Source: Ectopseudomonas alcaliphila (GTDB taxonomy: Bacteria; Pseudomonadota; Gammaproteobacteria; Pseudomonadales; Pseudomonadaceae). From it: a DNA stretch of 64,000 nucleotides. The stretch covers positions 62,001 to 126,000 of the forward strand of contig NZ_FNAE01000006.1 of assembly GCF_900101755.1 (NCBI RefSeq), written 5' to 3'. The first letter of the stretch is position 1. Each line of letters opens with the position of its first letter. The position numbers and the translations under genes are program-made. Shown piece by piece: positions 60,453 to 64,000 of this stretch. The notes under the pieces were generated by a model. That model did no database searches. It was not told the origin of the DNA and was given only the letters and a program-made list of their open reading frames with translations.

Positions 60453-61283
60453 ATGCAGCACCCCGCCGAACATTCCCCGCTGGGCAAGTCCAGCCAGTAC
60501 ATCGCCGAGTACAGCCCGGAACTGCTGTTTCCCATCTCGCGTGCCACCAAGTGGGTGGAGCTGGGCCTGGATGGTGCTAGCCTGCCGTATCAGGGCGTGG
60601 ACTACTGGAACTGCTACGAGCTGTCCTGGCTGCTGCCGTCCGGCAAGCCGGTGGTGGCCATCGGCGAGTTCGCCATTCCTGCCGATTCGCCGAACATCAT
60701 CGAGTCGAAGTCCTTCAAGCTCTATCTCAACTCGCTGAATCAGACGGCATTCGCCAGTTGGGACGAGGTGCAGGCCACGCTGGTTCGTGATCTGTCGGCC
60801 GTGGCCGGCAAGCCGGTGGCGGTGCGCCTGCGTTCGCTCGCCGAGGTTTCTGCAGAGGGTGTGGCGACGTTGCCGGGGCAATGCATCGATGAGCTGGACG
60901 TCAATGTCAGCCAGTACGATCACCCGCAGCCCGAACTGCTGCGTTGCGACGCCGATCGGGTGGTGGAAGAGAGCCTGCACAGCCATCTGCTCAAGTCCAA
61001 TTGCCCGGTCACCGGCCAACCGGACTGGGGCAGCCTGGTCGTGCAATACCGGGGCGCGGCGCTGGATCACGCTAGCCTGCTGGCCTATCTGGTGAGCTTC
61101 CGTCAGCACGCGGATTTCCACGAGCAGTGCGTGGAGCGCATTTTCCTCGATCTGCAGCGCCTGCTGCAGCCGCAGTCGCTCACCGTCTATGCGCGTTATG
61201 TGCGTCGCGGTGGGCTGGACATCAATCCGTACCGCAGCAGCGAGGCGGTCACGCCGGAAAATGGTCGCCTGGCGCGGCAGTAA
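60453..61283 (+). CDS. queF: NADPH-dependent 7-cyano-7-deazaguanine reductase
   Basis: The 276-residue bimodular QueF reduces preQ0 to preQ1 in queuosine synthesis. The substrate Cys is in LLKSNCPVTGQPDWGSL, and the NADPH/substrate segment is VVAIGEFAIPADSPNIIESKSFKLYLNS. The length fits the two-domain E. coli type rather than the short Bacillus type. I chose the ATG at 60453 (MQHPAEHSPLGKSSQY). A strong terminator follows after five bases. Confidence 0.96.
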   Translation: MQHPAEHSPLGKSSQYIAEYSPELLFPISRATKWVELGLDGASLPYQGVDYWNCYELSWLLPSGKPVVAIGEFAIPADSPNIIESKSFKLYLNSLNQTAFASWDEVQATLVRDLSAVAGKPVAVRLRSLAEVSAEGVATLPGQCIDELDVNVSQYDHPQPELLRCDADRVVEESLHSHLLKSNCPVTGQPDWGSLVVQYRGAALDHASLLAYLVSFRQHADFHEQCVERIFLDLQRLLQPQSLTVYARYVRRGGLDINPYRSSEAVTPENGRLARQ

Positions 61284-61288
61284 CCATG

Positions 61289-61315
61289 AAAAATGCCGCC
61301 ATTTGGCGGCATTTT
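61289..61315 (+). terminator. Rho-independent terminator of queF
   Basis: AAAAATGCCGCC and GGCGGCATTTT arms with a short ATTT loop and a T-rich end. It lies six bases after the queF stop. It may also serve the minus-strand DUF4404 gene. Confidence 0.85.
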
Positions 61316-61351
61316 GCTTGAGGCGTCGGGTTTTATCCGGGGGAAGGGCGT

Positions 61352-61618
61352 TCAGATACCCATATTGGCCAGGCTCTGCATGATGTTGCGCAGGGTGCCG
61401 GCGAGGGTGGGGTGGCTGGCCTCGAAGCGTTCCACTGCCAGATTGACGCCATCGATCAGCGTGGCATCGGGCGCTGATGCGGCTTCACGCGCCAATTGCA
61501 CCTCGATTTCCTGGGTCAGCAGGTAAAGCGATGCGCGTTCTTCCTCGCTGAGCGGCGTGTCCTGGGCCAAGTGTTGCTGGAGGGCTTCCAGTTGCTGCTG
61601 CAGGTCGCTTGCTGGCAT
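61352..61618 (-). CDS. DUF4404 family protein
   Basis: The 88-residue helical protein (QLEALQQHLAQDTPLSEEERASLYLLTQEIEVQL, then NLAVERFEASHPTLAGTLRNIMQSLANMGI) matches the DUF4404 family as I remember it. It is probably cytosolic, with two long helices. Function unknown. The start at MPASDLQQQL follows a GGAGAG ribosome site. Confidence 0.8.
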   Translation of the reverse strand: MPASDLQQQLEALQQHLAQDTPLSEEERASLYLLTQEIEVQLAREAASAPDATLIDGVNLAVERFEASHPTLAGTLRNIMQSLANMGI

Positions 61619-61647
61619 AGAGTTCTCTCCTTGTCGAATCGGCATAG

Positions 61648-61787
61648 CAGGCCGTTGAAAAACTACCTACGTTGGCAATACTGCGTTAAAAACGACCTAA
61701 AAATGCTCATTTACAGCATGTAAACTCCGCTTTTTCGGTCGTTTTTGCCTTGTCTTGCCTGCCTCGCCTACGTTTTTCAACGGCCTG
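61648..61787. repeat. 140-bp palindromic element, copy 2
   Basis: Perfect 16-bp terminal arms CAGGCCGTTGAAAAAC and GTTTTTCAACGGCCTG. The core has AAAAATGCTCATTTACAGC and TGTAAACTCCGC, as in the copy at 6879. The whole unit is an imperfect palindrome. It lies between the DUF4404 and HAD-like genes. No coding potential is seen. Confidence 0.88.
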
Positions 61788-61880
61788 GTAGGCATTGACC
61801 CCCAGCACCGCCGGAAGTTTTCAGCCCGTACCTGAAGGTTAATCCAAGCGGGCCGGCTTTGCCTGATCCGAGTCAAAGGC

Positions 61881-62597
61881 TCAGGGCTTTTCGCCCTTGC
61901 TCCGGCGCACGCCGATATCGTCCAGGCTGGCCTCGATTTCCCCCAGATGATCGACCACCGAGTGTACGCCCAGACGATAGAGCTGCAGCGTGGCCTCGGC
62001 GCGCAGGTGCTCCTGATCGCTCGCGCCAAGTGCCTGCCAGTCGGCCAGGGCGTAGCCACAGAGTGGCCCGCAGGCGGCCAGGCCGATGGTCCAGCAGCCG
62101 GCATTGAGCCCGGCTTGCAGCAGTAGCGGATTACCGCTGACGACAATGCAGCCATCCAGGCGCTCGACCTCCAGCTGGCTCAGTGCCTGCCAGCAGCTGT
62201 CCGGCGCCGGCCACGGTCTGGCCTGGCGTGCCAGCACCGCTTCGATGGGCGTTGGCAGTGCCTCGGCCAGGCGCAGGCTGCTATCGGCTGGCAGGTCGTC
62301 CAGCCAGGCGCAGGGCGTACCGTTGGCATGCAGGGTTTGCAGCAACTGTGCAGCACCTGGGGTGAGTTCGGCATGTTCGCCGGCCACTTCGCTCAGCGTC
62401 TGTTGCAGCGCCTGCAGTTGCGCCGCGGTTGCCGGCTTGCCTAACCAGGCGTCCAGCGTCTGGTGCGGCGTACCGACGAGGTTCGGGGGCGTGCACTCGG
62501 GATGCAGTCGCTGTAGCGCGACGGGCAGCGTACGGGCGCCGAAGTCGACCAGGCAGCCGGACAGTTGAAAGATCAGGGCAGTGCAGGGGGAGGGCAT
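61881..62597 (-). CDS. HAD-fold, phosphonatase-like protein without catalytic Asp
   Basis: The 238-residue protein aligns with phosphonoacetaldehyde-hydrolase-like HAD proteins (FDWAGTTVDFGS in active forms). Here motif I reads LIFQLSGCLVDFGART, so the nucleophile Asp is Gln and the second Asp is Ser. The later HAD elements (IVVSGNPLLLQAGLNAGCWTIGL) remain. It should not form the phospho-aspartyl intermediate and is probably a binding or regulatory protein. A similar nucleophile-less phosphonatase homologue may exist at the same place in P. aeruginosa; I recall this only vaguely. Confidence 0.82.
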   Translation of the reverse strand: MPSPCTALIFQLSGCLVDFGARTLPVALQRLHPECTPPNLVGTPHQTLDAWLGKPATAAQLQALQQTLSEVAGEHAELTPGAAQLLQTLHANGTPCAWLDDLPADSSLRLAEALPTPIEAVLARQARPWPAPDSCWQALSQLEVERLDGCIVVSGNPLLLQAGLNAGCWTIGLAACGPLCGYALADWQALGASDQEHLRAEATLQLYRLGVHSVVDHLGEIEASLDDIGVRRSKGEKP

Positions 62598-62659
62598 GGG
62601 ATCATCCGTGGCATTGGCCTAGGCCAATCTAACGCCGACGGATGACCGGAATGTGACTG

Positions 62660-63070
62660 CTAGATGACGTTGAACAGGGCGCGTACATGCTCCGGCAGGG
62701 CCACCGACTTGCCGCTTTCATGGTCGACCCACACCAACTTGCAGTAACCCTCACCGTAGACCGTGAGCGGGTCTTCGACGGTACGCAGCCGGTGTTCGAT
62801 CACCAGGCTGCTGCGCCCCACCGCACCGGCTTTCAGTTCCACCACCACGGTGGCGGGATGTATCACCGGTTTCAGGTAGGTGTGCTGGGTCTGCAATACC
62901 ACCGGGCCGAACGGCACGTTGCTCATCGGCACGCCGGCCAGCTCGAACCAGGCGACGCGGGCCTCTTCCAGGTACTGCATGTAGATGATGTTGTTGACGT
63001 GCCCGTAGCTGTCCATGTCGCCCCAGCGTACGGGGATGTGTGCAGTGTGCAGCAAGGTTTCGTCGGTCAT
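62660..63070 (-). CDS. Acyl-CoA thioesterase (4HBT family)
   Basis: The 136-residue hotdog-fold protein has the 4HBT active-site region VRWGDMDSYGHVNNIIYMQYLEEARVAWFEL, with the catalytic Asp. The central strand HTYLKPVIHPATVVVELKAG and LRTVEDPLTVYGEGYCKLVWVDHESGK follow. It hydrolyses acyl-CoA or related thioesters. It is divergent from mlaA. Confidence 0.92.
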   Translation of the reverse strand: MTDETLLHTAHIPVRWGDMDSYGHVNNIIYMQYLEEARVAWFELAGVPMSNVPFGPVVLQTQHTYLKPVIHPATVVVELKAGAVGRSSLVIEHRLRTVEDPLTVYGEGYCKLVWVDHESGKSVALPEHVRALFNVI

Positions 63071-63175
63071 CGCTTTTCTTCACTATGCTGCCCAATCAGG
63101 GCTCCAGGCTTTATACTACGCGGCCTTCGGCCCGCTGGCGGTGGCCACATTATTTTCCTCAAGGAGAGACTTCAA

Positions 63176-63880
63176 ATGCATGTGATCGTTGCTCGCTGGA
63201 TCGCGCGCCTGGGCGGCCTGATGGCCCTTGCTGGCCTGAGCCTGCTGCCTGCGATGAGTCAGGCAGCCTCGGAAGAAGATCCTTGGGAAAGCTTCAATCG
63301 CCCCATCTTCCGCTTCAACGATACCGTCGATACCTATGCGCTGAAGCCGATCGCCCAGGGTTACCGGGCCGTCACGCCGCAGTTCCTCGAAGACGGCGTG
63401 CACAACGTCTTCGGCAATATTGGCGATGTGGGCAACCTGGCCAACAACCTGCTGCAGGGCAAGCTGCACAACGCCGGTGTCGATACCGGTCGCCTGATCT
63501 TCAATACCACCTTCGGTCTGTTGGGTTTCTTCGACGTGGCCAAGCACATGGGCCTGCGCAAGAACGACGAAGACTTCGGTCAGACCCTTGGCGTCTGGGG
63601 CCTGGACAGCGGCCCTTACCTGGTCATCCCGCTCCTCGGCCCAAGCACCGTGCGTGATGCCACTGGTCGAGTACCGGACAGCTTCCTGACGCCGTATCCG
63701 TACATGGACCACGTGCCGACGCGTAACGTCACCCGTGGCGTTCAGGTGGTCGACACCCGTGCCAACCTGCTGCAGGCCGAGCGCCTGGTCAGCGGCGACA
63801 AGTACATCTTCATCCGTAATGCCTACCTGCAAAGCCGTGAGTTCAAGGTGAAGGATGGGCAGGTCGAAGACGACTTCTAA
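63176..63880 (+). CDS. mlaA: MlaA/VacJ outer-membrane lipid transport protein
   Basis: The 234-residue protein matches MlaA: EEDPWESFNRPIFRFNDTVDTYALKPIAQGY, VHNVFGNIGDVGNLANNLLQGK, and DFGQTLGVWGLDSGPYLVIPLLGPSTVRD. MlaA removes misplaced phospholipids from the outer leaflet of the outer membrane and passes them to MlaC. The signal peptide ends in AMSQAASEE and contains no Cys, so this is not a canonical lipoprotein. An AAGGAGAG ribosome site precedes the ATG; the longer open frame upstream is antisense to the thioesterase gene. Confidence 0.94.
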   Translation: MHVIVARWIARLGGLMALAGLSLLPAMSQAASEEDPWESFNRPIFRFNDTVDTYALKPIAQGYRAVTPQFLEDGVHNVFGNIGDVGNLANNLLQGKLHNAGVDTGRLIFNTTFGLLGFFDVAKHMGLRKNDEDFGQTLGVWGLDSGPYLVIPLLGPSTVRDATGRVPDSFLTPYPYMDHVPTRNVTRGVQVVDTRANLLQAERLVSGDKYIFIRNAYLQSREFKVKDGQVEDDF

Positions 63881-63894
63881 GTCCTCACAGATGC

Positions 63895-63923
63895 AAAAAA
63901 GGCGGCTCTGGAGCCGCCTTTTT
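63895..63923. terminator. Rho-independent terminator after mlaA
   Basis: AAAAAAGGCGGCTC and GAGCCGCCTTTTT arms with a very short loop. It is T-rich on the plus strand and A-rich on the other side, so it can serve both mlaA and the convergent gene at the window edge. Confidence 0.88.
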
Positions 63924-63937
63924 CGTAAATGCAGATT

Positions 63938-64000
63938 TCAGCTCATGGAGATGATTGCCAGGCCCAGCGACTGACGACCATCGCCCAGATCGCCCACCCG
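63938..64000 (-). CDS. C-terminal end of a gene running off the window
   Basis: The last 20 codons on the minus strand read RVGDLGDGRQSLGLAIISMS, followed by TGA at 63940-63938. The frame is open to the edge and converges on mlaA with the shared terminator between. Too little is present to name it. Confidence 0.5.
   Translation of the reverse strand, partial: RVGDLGDGRQSLGLAIISMS

Noticed and set aside
62687..63880. MlaA with a 160-residue N-terminal extension
   Set aside because: The extra part is antisense to the thioesterase gene. The signal peptide and AAGGAGAG site fix the start at 63176.

Overview
The window is a GC-rich chromosomal segment from a gammaproteobacterium of the genus Pseudomonas. 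The assignment rests on gene order (aroC next to a drug-type MFS gene and an acireductone-dioxygenase homologue; an ospR/gpx/sagS block next to a DUF815 ATPase, a GAF protein and a GST; a fadE and PA2817-type block; mlaA and queF), on REP-type palindromes of the GTAGGAGCGGCTTCAGCCGC kind, and on codon use. The order resembles what I remember of P. aeruginosa PAO1, with clear gains and losses. A mendocina/oleovorans-like species is a guess.

Layout. 1-5.9 kb: 3' end of ligA, a glutaredoxin-like gene, folE, an Smr-domain gene, an isochorismatase-like hydrolase, a 42-codon membrane peptide and prmB. 5.0-12.1 kb: a membrane-anchored coiled-coil protein, an alpha/beta hydrolase, aroC, an MFS transporter, a ligand-less acireductone dioxygenase homologue, a PLDc_N peptide, a histidine phosphatase and the alkA-ogt repair pair. 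12.3-16.6 kb: an AraC regulator divergent from a Baeyer-Villiger monooxygenase, esterase and SDR operon, laid out like the mycobacterial virS-mymA locus. 16.9-23.4 kb: an accessory stretch of small unrelated genes (RraB-like, amidotransferase, DinB, GNAT, a Tyr-less SDR, VOC, HhH, orphan membrane proteins). 23.5-30.8 kb: aer-like MCP, acnA, rlmM, tusA and a DUF3080 lipoprotein. 30.9-40.2 kb: MATE pump, pdxB, gpx-ospR, a SagS-like hybrid kinase, DUF815 ATPase, fRMsr and GST. 40.4-40.8 kb: a duplicated tRNA-Glu/tRNA-Gly cluster.

40.85-50.16 kb is the most interesting part. A compact block, all on the minus strand, joins an E. coli-type cytochrome bd oxidase operon (cydP-cydA-cydB-cydX-ybgE) to a sulfide/persulfide operon (persulfide-dioxygenase-like MBL protein, phosphatase-domain/SQR-like flavoprotein fusion, SulP transporter, rhodanese) and to a regulator operon (periplasmic c-heme DUF3365 protein plus a two-cysteine, His-less CsoR-family repressor). 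Each of the three operons has one copy of a 16-bp imperfect palindrome (consensus RTACYSRTGGGRGTAT) upstream of its first gene. I infer one regulon that removes sulfide or persulfide while supplying a sulfide-tolerant terminal oxidase.

50.2-64 kb returns to core genes: a PA2817-family protein, fadE, a transglutaminase-like protein, an ABC-2 exporter, an RND pump without an outer-membrane gene, queF, DUF4404, a HAD-fold protein lacking its catalytic Asp residues, a thioesterase, mlaA and the last codons of a further gene. Intergenic repeats are abundant. They include two copies of a ~140-bp palindromic element and a 38-bp apparent deletion derivative of it. No CRISPR array, integrase or transposase gene was seen.
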